64,000 nt of DNA, taken from the NCBI RefSeq assembly GCF_004337705.1, contig NZ_SKBU01000003.1, positions 62,001-126,000 of the forward strand, in the 5' to 3' direction. The notes under the pieces were generated by a model. It had not been told where the DNA came from, made no database searches, and was given only the letters and a program-made list of their open reading frames with translations. This DNA is from Rubrobacter taiwanensis. GTDB lineage: Bacteria > Actinomycetota > Rubrobacteria > Rubrobacterales > Rubrobacteraceae. The position numbers and the translations under genes were made by a program. This document shows, in pieces, positions 44,041 to 52,519 of the stretch (position 1 is its first letter; each line of letters starts with the position of its first letter).

Positions 44041-45531
44041 ATGCGAGCTTACGAGCGGCTGGAGAAGCGTTTCGAGCGGCTGGGGAACCTGTACGGTGCC
44101 CTGAGCCTGCTGCACTGGGACACACAGACCATGATGCCGCGGGGGGGCGCCGGAGCGCGCGGGGAGCAGCTGGCGGCGCTCAGCGTGGTCTGCCATGAGC
44201 TGCTCACCGACCCAGAAGTAGAGAAGCTGCTGGATGAGGCGGAGCGCGAGGGCGGCCTCAATGAGTGGCAGGCCGCCAACCTGCGGGAGATGCGGCGGTC
44301 CTGGGTCCACGCGGGCGCCCTGGATGCAGAGCTCATCTCCGAGTTCTCGCGGGCGAGATCCGCATGCGAGATGGTCTGGCGCGAGGCGCGCCCCGCGAAC
44401 GACTTCGCCGCCGTGCGGCCCGGTCTGGAGCGCGTGCTGGAGCTCGTGCGGGAAGCGGGCCGGGCCAAAGCGGAGAAGCTGGGCATCCCGCCGTATGACG
44501 CGCTGCTCGACGAGTACGAGCCGGGGGGCAGTTCGGAGAAGATAGACCGCCTCTTCGACGACTTCGCCGCCTTCCTGCCGGACTTCCTGGAAGAGGTGCT
44601 CGCCAGGCAGGAGCGGGAGCCGGAGATACCGCCGCTCGGAGGGCCGTTCGACGAGAGCAGCCAGCGGCAGATAGCCCTCAAGATGATGGAGACCCTCGGC
44701 TTCGACTTCGACCACGGCCGGCTCGATACCAGCCTCCACGCCTTCTGCATGGGGATGCCGCAGGACGTGCGCGTCACCACCCGCTACGACGAGAACGACC
44801 CCATGAAGTCGCTTCTGACCGTGCTGCACGAGACCGGACACGCTCTCTACGAGCAGGGGCTCCCGCGGAGGTGGCGTCTGCAGCCGGTCGGCCAGTCGTG
44901 CAGTACGAGCCTGCACGAGAGCCAGTCGCTGCTGGTGGAGAAGCAGGCCGGACACAGTCCGGAGTTCTTCCGGTTCGCGGCTCCGGTGATGCGCGAGATC
45001 TTCGGCAGCAGCGGAGCGGCGTGGGAGCCGGAGAACCTCTACCGCCGCTGCACGCGCGTGGAGCGGAGCCTGATCCGCATAGACGCCGACGAGGTGACCT
45101 ACCCGGCGCACGTCATCCTGCGCTACCGGCTGGAGAAGGCCATGGTCGAGGGCGGCCTGGAGGTAAAAGACCTGCCCGGGGCCTGGAACGAGGGGATGCG
45201 GGAGCTCATCGGGGTCGTCCCGCCGGACGACCGCGACGGATGCCTTCAGGACATCCACTGGTACGAGGGGCTCTTCGCCTACTTCCCGACCTACACTCTG
45301 GGAGCGATGAGCGCCGCACAACTCTTCGACGCCGCCCGGCGGGAGGAACCGGAGATCATGTCCGGCATCGAGCGGGGAGACTTCGCGCCGCTGCTGGACT
45401 GGCTGCGGAAGAACGTGCACGAGAAGGGTGCGCTCCGGAGCCCGGACGAGCTGATCTCCGAAGCTACCGGCCGTCCGCTCGACTCGGAGGTCTTCAAGCG
45501 CCACCTCAAGGCGCGCTACCTCTCCGGCTGA
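44041..45531 (+). CDS. M32 family metallocarboxypeptidase (carboxypeptidase Taq)
   Basis: A 496-residue cytoplasmic zinc carboxypeptidase. The HExxH site is LHETGHALYEQ, followed by SCSTSLHESQSLLVEKQAG with the third ligand Glu, and HPDEVTYPAHVILRYRLEK-like IDADEVTYPAHVILRY. The N-terminus YGALSLLHWDTQTMMPRGGAGAR is the family's helical cap. Length is normal. AGAGAGG precedes ATG 44041 by five bases. It removes C-terminal residues from peptides with broad specificity. Confidence 0.95.
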   Translation: MRAYERLEKRFERLGNLYGALSLLHWDTQTMMPRGGAGARGEQLAALSVVCHELLTDPEVEKLLDEAEREGGLNEWQAANLREMRRSWVHAGALDAELISEFSRARSACEMVWREARPANDFAAVRPGLERVLELVREAGRAKAEKLGIPPYDALLDEYEPGGSSEKIDRLFDDFAAFLPDFLEEVLARQEREPEIPPLGGPFDESSQRQIALKMMETLGFDFDHGRLDTSLHAFCMGMPQDVRVTTRYDENDPMKSLLTVLHETGHALYEQGLPRRWRLQPVGQSCSTSLHESQSLLVEKQAGHSPEFFRFAAPVMREIFGSSGAAWEPENLYRRCTRVERSLIRIDADEVTYPAHVILRYRLEKAMVEGGLEVKDLPGAWNEGMRELIGVVPPDDRDGCLQDIHWYEGLFAYFPTYTLGAMSAAQLFDAARREEPEIMSGIERGDFAPLLDWLRKNVHEKGALRSPDELISEATGRPLDSEVFKRHLKARYLSG

Positions 45532-45537
45532 GGCCGG

Positions 45538-45732
45538 CTACGATTCCTGATCGCCGGCCTCCCGATCTCTGAGCCTGCGGGCCACCCGGCGCTTCTCCTC
45601 GTCCTCGGAGGGTTCGCGGGACTCTTCCTGGCGGGAGGAAGGGCTCCCTTTGCCCTCCCCGGGCACGTGCGGCGTCGCCTCCGGCTCCGGGCTCAGGGGT
45701 TCTCTGGATCTCTTCCTCGAACGGCTGCTCAT
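45538..45732 (-). CDS. small charged, disordered protein
   Basis: A 64-residue Ser/Arg/Glu/Pro-rich protein (SSRSRKRSREPLSPEPEA at the start, EKRRVARRLRDREAGDQES at the end). GGAGG lies eight bases before the ATG, the best argument that it is translated. It has no recognisable fold and probably is intrinsically disordered. It converges on the M32 gene with a 6-bp gap. Confidence 0.5.
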   Translation of the reverse strand: MSSRSRKRSREPLSPEPEATPHVPGEGKGSPSSRQEESREPSEDEEKRRVARRLRDREAGDQES

Positions 45733-45778
45733 GCTATCCACCTCCTCCCTAAAGGGGATACCCGGTGCGGGAAGGGAG

Positions 45779-45964
45779 CTAAACCGGCCGCCCGCCGGGC
45801 TCCTCGAAGAGGTGCGAGGCCCCGGGGACTACCTCAAGCTCCTTCTCTTCCGCGCCGAGCTCGACCGGGGCCCGCCGGCCAAGCCCGCTACCTCTCCGGC
45901 ACTGCCAGGTTCCCCCTCAGGGTCGCTCCCCGGCCGGGATCTCCACCTCGCACTCCAGGCTCAC
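45779..45964 (-). pseudogene. internally deleted dienelactone-hydrolase-like gene
   Basis: The first codons encode LECEVEIPAGERP, continued after a frame change by LRGNLAVPE, which is the start of alpha/beta hydrolases of the dienelactone hydrolase group (VEIPAG...LxGxLAVPE). Directly afterwards the frame gives KELEVVPGASHLFEEPG, which is the end of the same family, with the His of the catalytic triad. About 150 residues with the nucleophile are missing between. So this is a gene reduced to its two ends by an internal deletion. Confidence 0.6.
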
Positions 45965-46221
45965 CCCTCCCCAACGACCTCCGTGACGCTGATGTAGCCG
46001 GGTGCTCCCGGCTCGACCGGGAAGCCCTCCACCAGGAAGCCGCGCACCCGGACGGACCGCCCGGCGTACTCCTCCAGCTCCTCGGTGTCGCTCTTGAGCG
46101 CGTATGAGACCTCCCCCCCGATCTCGTCCACCAGGGCGAAGGGCGTACCAAACTGCCGCAGAAACTCCGGCTCCTCCCGCCGCTTGATCCTGCCCCCGGC
46201 CTCTACCTGCTGCTCCTCCAC
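45961..46221 (-). CDS. small hypothetical protein, OB-fold-like
   Basis: An 86-residue protein with FALVDEIGGEVSYALKSDTEELEEYAGRSVRVRGF (read in parts) and PGAPGYISVTEVVG, a strand pattern with the RVRGFLVEG turn seen in small OB-fold proteins. GTG 46221 has GAGG five bases upstream. It starts 11 bp after the LLM gene stop and is likely in its operon; its stop overlaps the start of the hydrolase remnant. Function unknown. Confidence 0.6.
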   Translation of the reverse strand: MEEQQVEAGGRIKRREEPEFLRQFGTPFALVDEIGGEVSYALKSDTEELEEYAGRSVRVRGFLVEGFPVEPGAPGYISVTEVVGEG

Positions 46222-46232
46222 AGGCACCTCTC

Positions 46233-47195
46233 TTAGAGTTCCTTCAGAGCCGGCCCGAGCTTGCTCCGGTAAAACTCGCAGAACTCCTGCTGGGCGTCGC
46301 CGATCTGCACGAGCGCGACGTGAGTAAAGCCGGCGTCTGCGAACCGTTTGACGCCCTCCACGATCCCCTCGACCTCCGGACCGCACGGGACGAGCTCTGC
46401 GACATCGTCTTCCCGCACGAACTGCGTGTAGGCCTCGAAGTTTACGGGGTTAGGCAGCTCGGCCATCACCTTCCAGCCGGCAGCCAGCCAGGAGAACTGC
46501 TCGTGAGCTATCCTGCGGCGCTCGGCCTCGTCCGGACCCCAGCTGACGGGCAGCTGGGCCACGGCCTTCCCGCCATCCCCTCCGGCCTCGCGGTACATCT
46601 GCACGAGCTCCCTCTCGGGCTCGACCGCGATCAGGAAATCCCCGTACTCTCCGGCCAGGTTGCAGGACTCCCGGCCGCTCGCGGCTATCCCCACTTCGAG
46701 CGGCTCCTCCGGTGGGTCGAACAGCCGGGCGTCCTCCACGGCGTAGTGGGCGCCGCGGTAGGTGACGTACCCCCCGCCGAAGAGGTCCCGGATGATCTCG
46801 ACCGCCTCGGCCAGCATCTCGTGCCGCACGTCCACGGGCGGCCAGCCCGCGCCTACCACGTGCTCGTTCAGGTTCTCTCCGGCCCCAAGTCCTAGAGAGA
46901 AGCGCCCGCCGGAGAGCAGCGAGACGGTGGCGGCTTTCTGGGCCACGACCGCCGGGTGGTAGCGGATCGTCGGACAGGTTACGTAGGTCATCAACGGGAT
47001 GCGCTCCGTCGCCTGGGCGACCGCCCCGAGCACCGACCAGGCGTAGGGAGAGTGCCCCTGAGCCTCCAGCCAGGGGTGGTAGTGGTCGCTTATCACGGCG
47101 AAGTCGAAGCCGGCCCGCTCGGCGTGGACCGCATCCCGGACCAGGTCTCCCGGCGAGCGCTGCTCGCACATCATCGTGTATCCGATCTCAACCAT
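46233..47195 (-). CDS. F420-dependent oxidoreductase, G6PDH-like (LLM class)
   Basis: A 320-residue luciferase-like barrel of the TIGR03557 type, related to F420-dependent glucose-6-phosphate dehydrogenase. Blocks: ISDHYHPWLEAQGHSPYAWSVLGA (split over helix), YVTCPTIRYHPAVVAQKAAT, GGRFSLGLGAGENLNEHVVG, and GIAASGRESCNLAGEYGDFLIAVEPE. GGAGG precedes the ATG by about 7 bases. The aligned SDHYHPW and GAGENLNEH match F420-binding relatives; the substrate is unknown. A homologue with the same blocks is at 47939, with pcm between them. Confidence 0.88.
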   Translation of the reverse strand: MVEIGYTMMCEQRSPGDLVRDAVHAERAGFDFAVISDHYHPWLEAQGHSPYAWSVLGAVAQATERIPLMTYVTCPTIRYHPAVVAQKAATVSLLSGGRFSLGLGAGENLNEHVVGAGWPPVDVRHEMLAEAVEIIRDLFGGGYVTYRGAHYAVEDARLFDPPEEPLEVGIAASGRESCNLAGEYGDFLIAVEPERELVQMYREAGGDGGKAVAQLPVSWGPDEAERRRIAHEQFSWLAAGWKVMAELPNPVNFEAYTQFVREDDVAELVPCGPEVEGIVEGVKRFADAGFTHVALVQIGDAQQEFCEFYRSKLGPALKEL

Positions 47196-47268
47196 CCACA
47201 CACCTCCAGAGTCCGCCGGCACATCACGGAGATGCTACCCGCCGGGCCGCCTCCTTAACCCCGGCCCT

Positions 47269-47907
47269 CTACTCCTCAGCGTACCCGTGCCGGCCGTAGA
47301 GCCGGACGAAGTAGGCTCCGGTAATGTTGCGGCGGCGCACCAGGCTTCCGCCGGTCTCCTTCTCGAAGAGGGTCACCACCTCGTTCCCGCCCGGACCTAC
47401 CGGCTGGACGAGCCGCCCGCCGGGAGCCAGCTGCTCTACGAGCGGCGGCGGGACCTCGGGGAACGCCGCCGCTACCAGGATCGCGTCGTAGGGGGCGTGC
47501 TCGGGCAGCCCCTCCGTGCCGTCGCCGACCACCACCCGGGCGTTCTCGACGCCGTACCGCTCCAGGTTCTCCCGGGCCGCAGCGGCGATGTCCGGCCAGC
47601 GCTCCACGCTCCAGACAAAACCGGCGAGGCGGGCGAGCAGCGCCGTCTGGAATCCGTAGCCCGCCCCGACCTCCAGGACGCGCTCGGAACCGCGCAACCC
47701 GAGGGCCTCGACCATCTTCGCCGAGAGCGAGGGCTGGGTGGTCACCTGGTCGTGCGGGATCGGCAGCGGCCGGTCCTCGTAGGCCCGCCCGGCCAACTCC
47801 GGCGGGACGAACCCGGCCCGGTCCACCTCGCGCACCGCCTGCAGGACGCGGGGGTCGGAGACCCCCGCGGCAGCTACGGCCCGGACGAGGTCTTCCCGCG
47901 TTCTCAT
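47269..47907 (-). CDS. pcm: protein-L-isoaspartate O-methyltransferase
   Basis: A 212-residue repair methyltransferase acting on L-isoaspartyl residues of aged proteins. DRPLPIPHDQVTTQPSLSAKMVEAL is the family's substrate/SAM loop (read in two parts), followed by VLEVGAGYGFQTALLARL, VWSVERWPDIAAAARENL and DAILVAAAFPEVPPPLVEQLAPGGRLV. It lies 31 bp after one LLM gene and before another, so the three may form one operon. Length normal. Confidence 0.95.
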   Translation of the reverse strand: MRTREDLVRAVAAAGVSDPRVLQAVREVDRAGFVPPELAGRAYEDRPLPIPHDQVTTQPSLSAKMVEALGLRGSERVLEVGAGYGFQTALLARLAGFVWSVERWPDIAAAARENLERYGVENARVVVGDGTEGLPEHAPYDAILVAAAFPEVPPPLVEQLAPGGRLVQPVGPGGNEVVTLFEKETGGSLVRRRNITGAYFVRLYGRHGYAEE

Positions 47908-47938
47908 GCCGTCATTATGCCGCGCGGCCGGAGGGCGG

Positions 47939-48895
47939 CTAGTTGAAGTGGGGCAGGATCTCCCGCTCGCAGAACCGGAAGAAGCCCTCCTGATCGGGGC
48001 CGATCTGGTGCAGGTACACCTCGTCGTAACCCGCCTGCTCGTACTGCCGGATGCTCTCCAGGTACGGCTCGGGGTCCGGTCCGGTCGGCGGGGTGTCCGC
48101 CACCATCTCCTCGGTCACGATGGAGGCCGCCTGCTCGAAGTGCTTCGGGCTCGGCAGCTCCTGAGCTAGCTCGCCGGGCAGCCCTATGTTCGGCCACAGC
48201 CGGTGGATCATGCGCCGGGCCTCGGCCTCGTCCTCGTGCCAGCAGACCTTCATCTCCCCGATCTTGGGCTTGTCCGGGCCGGCCTTCTGCGCGAAGGCGT
48301 CCAGCAGCTCCTTCTCCGGAGCGGTGCCCACATATCCGTCTCCGATGCGCGCGGCGACCTCGATTGCCTTGGGACCGAAGGCCGAGACGTAGATGGGCGG
48401 CAGCTCGCCGGGCAGGGTGTAGAGGCGGGCGTTCTCGACCGTGTAGTACCTGCCGTGGTGGCTCTTGTTCCCGCCCTCCCACAGGAGCCGGATCACCGCC
48501 ACGGCCTCCTCCAGCATCTCCAGCCGCACGTCGGCCTCCGGCCAGCGGTCGCCGAGGATGTGCTCGTTCAGGTTCTCGCCGCTGCCGACCCCGAAGAAGA
48601 AGCGGCCCTCCAGCATCACCTGGGAGGTCGCGGCGGCCTGGGCCAGGATCGCCGGGTGTATCCGGATCGTGGGGCACGTGACCCCGGTTCCCAACCGCAG
48701 CCGCTCCGTGACGGCCGCTATCCCCCCGATGACCGACCACACAAACGGGCTCTGCCCCTGAGCATCTACCCAGGGATGGTAGTGGTCGGAGATCCAGGCC
48801 CCGTAGAACCCCGCCTCCTCGGCCCGCCGGGCGTTGCGCACCAGGTCGTTGGGGTCTGTCTCCTCGCTGGAGAGCACGTAGCAGATCTCGGGCAT
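47939..48895 (-). CDS. F420-dependent oxidoreductase, G6PDH-like (LLM class)
   Basis: A 318-residue paralogue of the 46233 protein with the same landmarks: WISDHYHPWVDAQGQSPFVWSVIGG (split), GVTCPTIRIHPAILAQAAAT, GRFFFGVGSGENLNEHILGD, and PPIYVSAFGPKAIEVAARIGDGYVG. It is the first gene of the LLM-pcm-LLM-small protein series on the minus strand. The substrate is not known; F420 use is inferred from the subfamily. Confidence 0.88.
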   Translation of the reverse strand: MPEICYVLSSEETDPNDLVRNARRAEEAGFYGAWISDHYHPWVDAQGQSPFVWSVIGGIAAVTERLRLGTGVTCPTIRIHPAILAQAAATSQVMLEGRFFFGVGSGENLNEHILGDRWPEADVRLEMLEEAVAVIRLLWEGGNKSHHGRYYTVENARLYTLPGELPPIYVSAFGPKAIEVAARIGDGYVGTAPEKELLDAFAQKAGPDKPKIGEMKVCWHEDEAEARRMIHRLWPNIGLPGELAQELPSPKHFEQAASIVTEEMVADTPPTGPDPEPYLESIRQYEQAGYDEVYLHQIGPDQEGFFRFCEREILPHFN

Positions 48896-49034
48896 CTCAA
48901 GTCGCTCCTTCCTAAATTAGTGTGCGCTGCCACACCCCTTACCCTCGCCCCTCTGCCGGCTAAACCGGCACGTTCCCCGGCCGGCCGCAGCGGGTAAGAG
49001 GCAAGAGAGCGGACACCAGAAGGGAGGCAACGAT

Positions 49035-49412
49035 ATGCAGCACGACGAGTTCATCGAGCGGGTCAGAGAGCGCGCCGGGCTGGGCACGCAGGCCGAGGCC
49101 GAGCGCGCCACCTACGCCGTGCTCGCGACGCTGGGAGACTACCTGGCCGGCGGGGAGGGCAAGTACCTCGCAGCCCAGCTCCCGCAGGGCGTCGCAGAGC
49201 ACCTGGAGCGCCGGCCGCCGGAGCGCAGCCTCCTCTACTCGCCGGACGACTTCCTCCAGCAGGTGGGCGAGAAGGAGGGCGCAAGCCTGGAGGAGGCCCG
49301 CAAGCACACCCGGGCCGTCTTCAGCGTCCTGGAGGAGGCCGTCACAGAGGGCGAGATGCGGGACATCCGCCGCCAGTTCCCGGCCGGGTTCGAGCCCCTC
49401 TTCGGGAGCTAG
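49035..49412 (+). CDS. DUF2267 protein
   Basis: A 125-residue all-helical protein: DEFIERVRERAGLGTQAEAERATYAVLATLGDYLAGGEGKYLAAQLP (read in parts) and the second half YSPDDFLQQVGEKEGASLEEARKHTRAV, DIRRQFPAGFEPLF. These are the two repeats of DUF2267, a stress-associated family of unknown biochemical function. AGGGAGG precedes the ATG. A perfect TGCCGG/CCGGCA hairpin at 48954-48970 lies in the upstream gap. A glycosyltransferase gene follows 13 bp later. Confidence 0.88.
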   Translation: MQHDEFIERVRERAGLGTQAEAERATYAVLATLGDYLAGGEGKYLAAQLPQGVAEHLERRPPERSLLYSPDDFLQQVGEKEGASLEEARKHTRAVFSVLEEAVTEGEMRDIRRQFPAGFEPLFGS

Positions 49413-49425
49413 CCCACAGAGAGAG

Positions 49426-50154
49426 ATGCATCGGGTCAGCGTGGTCATCCCCACGCTAAACGAGGAGGGCACCGTCGGCGCGCTGCTCGCAGACCTCTCC
49501 CGGCAGACCCTCCGCCCGGACGAGATCCTGGTCGTCGACGGCGGCTCCCGGGACGGAACGGCGCGGGTGGTGGAGCGGTTCCCCGGAGTGCGGCTGCTCG
49601 GGACCGGCCCGCCGGTGGCGAACCAGAGGAACCTCGGCGGGCGGCGCGCCGCCGGAGATGTCCTGGTCTTCCTCGACGCCGACGTCCGCCTGCACCGCGA
49701 CTTCCTGCGGAAGCTCCTGGAGGAGTTCGAGCGCCGCGATCTGGACCTCGCCTGCCCCCGCTACCTCCCCTACCGCTCCACCCTTCCCATCTACTGCTTC
49801 CACCTCCTGTTCAACGCCCTCTTCCGGGCCGCCGCCAGGCTGCTGCCCTCCGGGGCCGGGCACTGCATCGTGATCCGGCGCAAGACCTTCCTCAAGAGCG
49901 GCGGCTTCGACCCCTCCCTGAAGTTCGACGACATAGAGCTGATCCGGCGCCTCGGCCGCAGATGCCGCTTCGGCATCCTCGGCGAGAGGGTCTACGTCTC
50001 CGACCGGCGCTACCGGGAAGCCGGGACCCTGCGGGCCTTCGCCACCTACCTGCTGCTGGCCCTGATCTTCGCCACCGGGCGCTTCCGGCTGGCGAACCGG
50101 GTCCCCTACACCTTCGGCGAACACGGAGGACCGGCCCGCTACGACTCCTCGTAG
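49426..50154 (+). CDS. family 2 glycosyltransferase
   Basis: A 242-residue GT-A fold enzyme: VSVVIPTLNEEGTVGALLADL, DEILVVDGGSRDGTARV, and FLDADVRLHRDF as the metal-binding DxD, followed by FDDIELIRRLGRRCRFGIL as the acceptor-site region. The C-terminal ATYLLLALIFATG is a possible membrane-associating helix. The acceptor is unknown. The last 16 bp overlap the convergent CBS-ACT gene. Confidence 0.88.
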   Translation: MHRVSVVIPTLNEEGTVGALLADLSRQTLRPDEILVVDGGSRDGTARVVERFPGVRLLGTGPPVANQRNLGGRRAAGDVLVFLDADVRLHRDFLRKLLEEFERRDLDLACPRYLPYRSTLPIYCFHLLFNALFRAAARLLPSGAGHCIVIRRKTFLKSGGFDPSLKFDDIELIRRLGRRCRFGILGERVYVSDRRYREAGTLRAFATYLLLALIFATGRFRLANRVPYTFGEHGGPARYDSS

Positions 50155-50804
50155 GTCGTCTCCACAGGGGCCGAGGACTCCACCACGCTCACCCGGTACC
50201 CGGCCTCTCTCAGCCCGTTCACTATGCCGGTCGGGGTGGTGGTCTCCAGCCGCAGGACTATATTCCGCTCGCGGGCGCGGTGGCCCGGGCCGACGAGCAC
50301 GCTGGCGATGTTCACCTGGCGGTCCCGGATCACGTCCACTATGGCGGCCAGAGTGCCCGGACGGTTCGGCACCCCCTCCACCTCCAGCCACACGCCGGGA
50401 CCGCGCACCCCGAAGAGCTCTATGAGCGTCCGCATCATGTCCGAGGAGGTGATGATGCCCACCAGCTCGCCGTCGGCGACCACGGGCAGGCAGCCGATCT
50501 TGCGCTCGTAGATCTCCCTCGCCGCACGATCTATGGTGTCCAGCGGGTGTATGGTCACGAGATCCGTCGTCATGATCTCCCGCATGCTCGCCCACCCGAA
50601 GACGTTCTCCTCGCCGCCGGCGGCCCGGGGCGGGCTGGCGTCCCGAAGGTCCCTGTCCGAGACCAGACCGATGAGCCTCCCGCCCTCCACGATGGGGATG
50701 TGGCGGATCCTCCGCTCCCTGCACAGCGCCCACGCCTGGGCCACGCTGGCCTCCGGCCCCAGCGTGGCCACATCCCGCGTCATCGAATCCCTGACCCGCA
50801 GCAC
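50139..50804 (-). CDS. CBS-pair and ACT domain protein (AcuB-like)
   Basis: A 221-residue cytoplasmic sensor protein. CBS 1 covers about 1-55 (VRDSMTRDVATLGPEASVAQAWALC, HIPIVEGGRLIGLVSDRDL), CBS 2 about 75-130 (REIMTTDLVTIHPLDTIDRAA, LPVVADGELVGIITSSDMM), and an ACT domain about 138-205 (LEVEGVPNRPGTLAAIVDVI). This order is that of AcuB-like proteins, which bind adenine nucleotides and amino acids. A GTG start is used. It is separate from the suf operon, whose last gene starts its stop 71 bp away. Confidence 0.88.
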   Translation of the reverse strand: MLRVRDSMTRDVATLGPEASVAQAWALCRERRIRHIPIVEGGRLIGLVSDRDLRDASPPRAAGGEENVFGWASMREIMTTDLVTIHPLDTIDRAAREIYERKIGCLPVVADGELVGIITSSDMMRTLIELFGVRGPGVWLEVEGVPNRPGTLAAIVDVIRDRQVNIASVLVGPGHRARERNIVLRLETTTPTGIVNGLREAGYRVSVVESSAPVETTYEES

Positions 50805-50875
50805 GGCTTCCTCCTCTCACCCGGTGCCGGACACGGGCAGCATACAGGATATCCGGGAGAAGCGCGGCCGGTGCG

Positions 50876-51289
50876 CTAGAGCTTCTCCAGCCCCTCCTGG
50901 AAGGCGGTCCAGGGCAGCGTGGCGCACTTGATGCGCGACGGGTACTTTATGACGCCCTTGAGCGCCGCCAGGTCGTCGGCTTCGGAGAACTGCTCCTCGC
51001 CGGTCATGGCCCTCTTGAACCACTCGATCTCGGAGGCGGCCTCCTCCCGGCTCTTGCCGACCAGACGCCCGGTCATCATCGAGGCCGACGCCTGGGAGAT
51101 CGAGCAGCCCCGGCCGGTGAAGGTGGCCTCGGCCACCTTGCCGTCCTCGAACCGGGCGTAGACCGTCACCTCGTCGCCGCAGAGCGGGTTGAGCAGGTGC
51201 TCCTTGAGGTCGGGGTTCTCCAGCTCCCCGCGGTTGCGGGGGCGCTGGTAGTGGTCCATGATGACCTGCGTGTAGAGCTCGCGCATCAT
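50876..51289 (-). CDS. sufU: Fe-S cluster assembly sulfur-transfer protein
   Basis: A 137-residue SufU/IscU-like protein: LYTQVIMDHYQRPRNRG, NPLCGDEVTVY with the first Cys, FTGRGCSISQASASMMTG with the second, and RIKCATLPW with the third. The conserved Asp in CGD is present. The insertion of about 20 residues (KSREEAASEIEWFKRAMTG) before the last Cys is typical of SufU, a zinc-dependent sulfur acceptor for SufS, rather than IscU. The first ATG overlaps the sufS stop by 4 bp. It is the last gene of the suf operon. Confidence 0.94.
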   Translation of the reverse strand: MMRELYTQVIMDHYQRPRNRGELENPDLKEHLLNPLCGDEVTVYARFEDGKVAEATFTGRGCSISQASASMMTGRLVGKSREEAASEIEWFKRAMTGEEQFSEADDLAALKGVIKYPSRIKCATLPWTAFQEGLEKL

Positions 51290-52515
51290 CTCGCGAATGC
51301 TCCGAAGAACTCCCGCGCCCTTTGCACCGCCTCGACCAGCGCGTCTACCTCTTCTTCGGTATTGTATAGGTAGAAGCTGGCCCGCGCGGTGGCCGCCACC
51401 CCGAGCCGGCGCATCAGAGGCTGGCAGCAGTGGTGCCCGCTCCGGGTCGCAATACCCTCCTCGTCCAGGAGCTGCGAGAGGTCGTGCGGGTGCACGTCCG
51501 GCAGGTGGAAGGCCACAACCCCGGTCCGGTCCTTCTCGGGTCCGAAGATGGTGATCCCCTCCAGCTCCGAGAGCCGCCGGTAGGCGTACTCCCCGAGGTG
51601 CCGCTCGTGCTCCCGGACGTTCTCCATCCCAAGCCCGCTCAGGTAGTCCACCGCCGCCCCGAGCCCTATAGCCTGCGCGATGTTCATAGTTCCGGCCTCG
51701 AACTTGTAGGGGATGTCGTTCCAGGTGGAGTACTCGAGATGCACCTCCCGGATCATCTCCCCCCCGCCCAGGAACGGGTCCATCTCCTCCAAGAGCTCGG
51801 GCCGGGCCCACAGCACCCCGACCCCGGTCGGGCCGAGCATCTTGTGCCCGCTCGCCGCGAAGAAGTCGCAGCCTAAAGATTTCACGTCCACCGGCACATG
51901 CGGCGCGCTCTGCGCCCCGTCCACGAGCATCAGGGCGCCGTGGGCGTGGGCCAGCGCCGCCAGCCTCTCTACCGGGTTGATCGTGCCGAGCACGTTGGAG
52001 GCGTGGATGCACCCGACGAGCCGGGTGCGCGGCCCGATCAGTTGCTCCGCCGCCTCCATGTCCAGCGCGCCGTCTTCGCGGACGGGGATGAAGCGCAGCT
52101 TCGCCCCAGCCGCCCGCGCAGCGAGCTGCCAGGGAACGAGGTTGGAGTGGTGCTCGGACTCGGTGAGGACCACCTCGTCGCCCTCGCGCAGGTTCTTGCG
52201 GCCCCACGCGTAGGCGACCAGGTTTATGCTCTCTGTCGTGCCGCGGGTGAAGACAACGCTCCGTGTATCCGGCGCGCCCAAAAAGCGCGCCACCTTCCGC
52301 CGGGCCTCCTCGTAGAGGGCGGTAGCCTCCTCAGCCAGCCGGTGCACGCCGCGGTGGATGTTGGCGTTGTGCCGCTCGTAGTACTCCGTGAGCGCGTCCA
52401 GCACCTGCCGGGGCTTCTGGGAGGTGGCCGCGTTATCCAGGTAGACGAGCGGCCTATCGCCCACCCGGCGCTTCAGGATGGGGAAGTCCTCTCTCACCTG
52501 CCGCACGTCGTACAT
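51286..52515 (-). CDS. sufS: cysteine desulfurase
   Basis: A 409-residue PLP enzyme that mobilises sulfur from cysteine. VYLDNAATSQKP begins the fold, the PLP lysine is in ASGHKMLGPTG, and the catalytic Cys is in RSGHHCCQPLM. ANIHRGVHRLAE, ESEHHSNLVPW and GTMNIAQAIG are conserved for group II enzymes. Between the Rieske gene and sufU; coupled to sufU by a 4-bp overlap. Confidence 0.97.
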   Translation of the reverse strand: MYDVRQVREDFPILKRRVGDRPLVYLDNAATSQKPRQVLDALTEYYERHNANIHRGVHRLAEEATALYEEARRKVARFLGAPDTRSVVFTRGTTESINLVAYAWGRKNLREGDEVVLTESEHHSNLVPWQLAARAAGAKLRFIPVREDGALDMEAAEQLIGPRTRLVGCIHASNVLGTINPVERLAALAHAHGALMLVDGAQSAPHVPVDVKSLGCDFFAASGHKMLGPTGVGVLWARPELLEEMDPFLGGGEMIREVHLEYSTWNDIPYKFEAGTMNIAQAIGLGAAVDYLSGLGMENVREHERHLGEYAYRRLSELEGITIFGPEKDRTGVVAFHLPDVHPHDLSQLLDEEGIATRSGHHCCQPLMRRLGVAATARASFYLYNTEEEVDALVEAVQRAREFFGAFAR

Positions 52516-52519
52516 CGCG

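Noticed and set aside
48954-48970. TGCCGG/CCGGCA hairpin between LLM and DUF2267 genes
   Set aside because: Lies between divergent genes, short, and no U-tract; too weak to call an operator.
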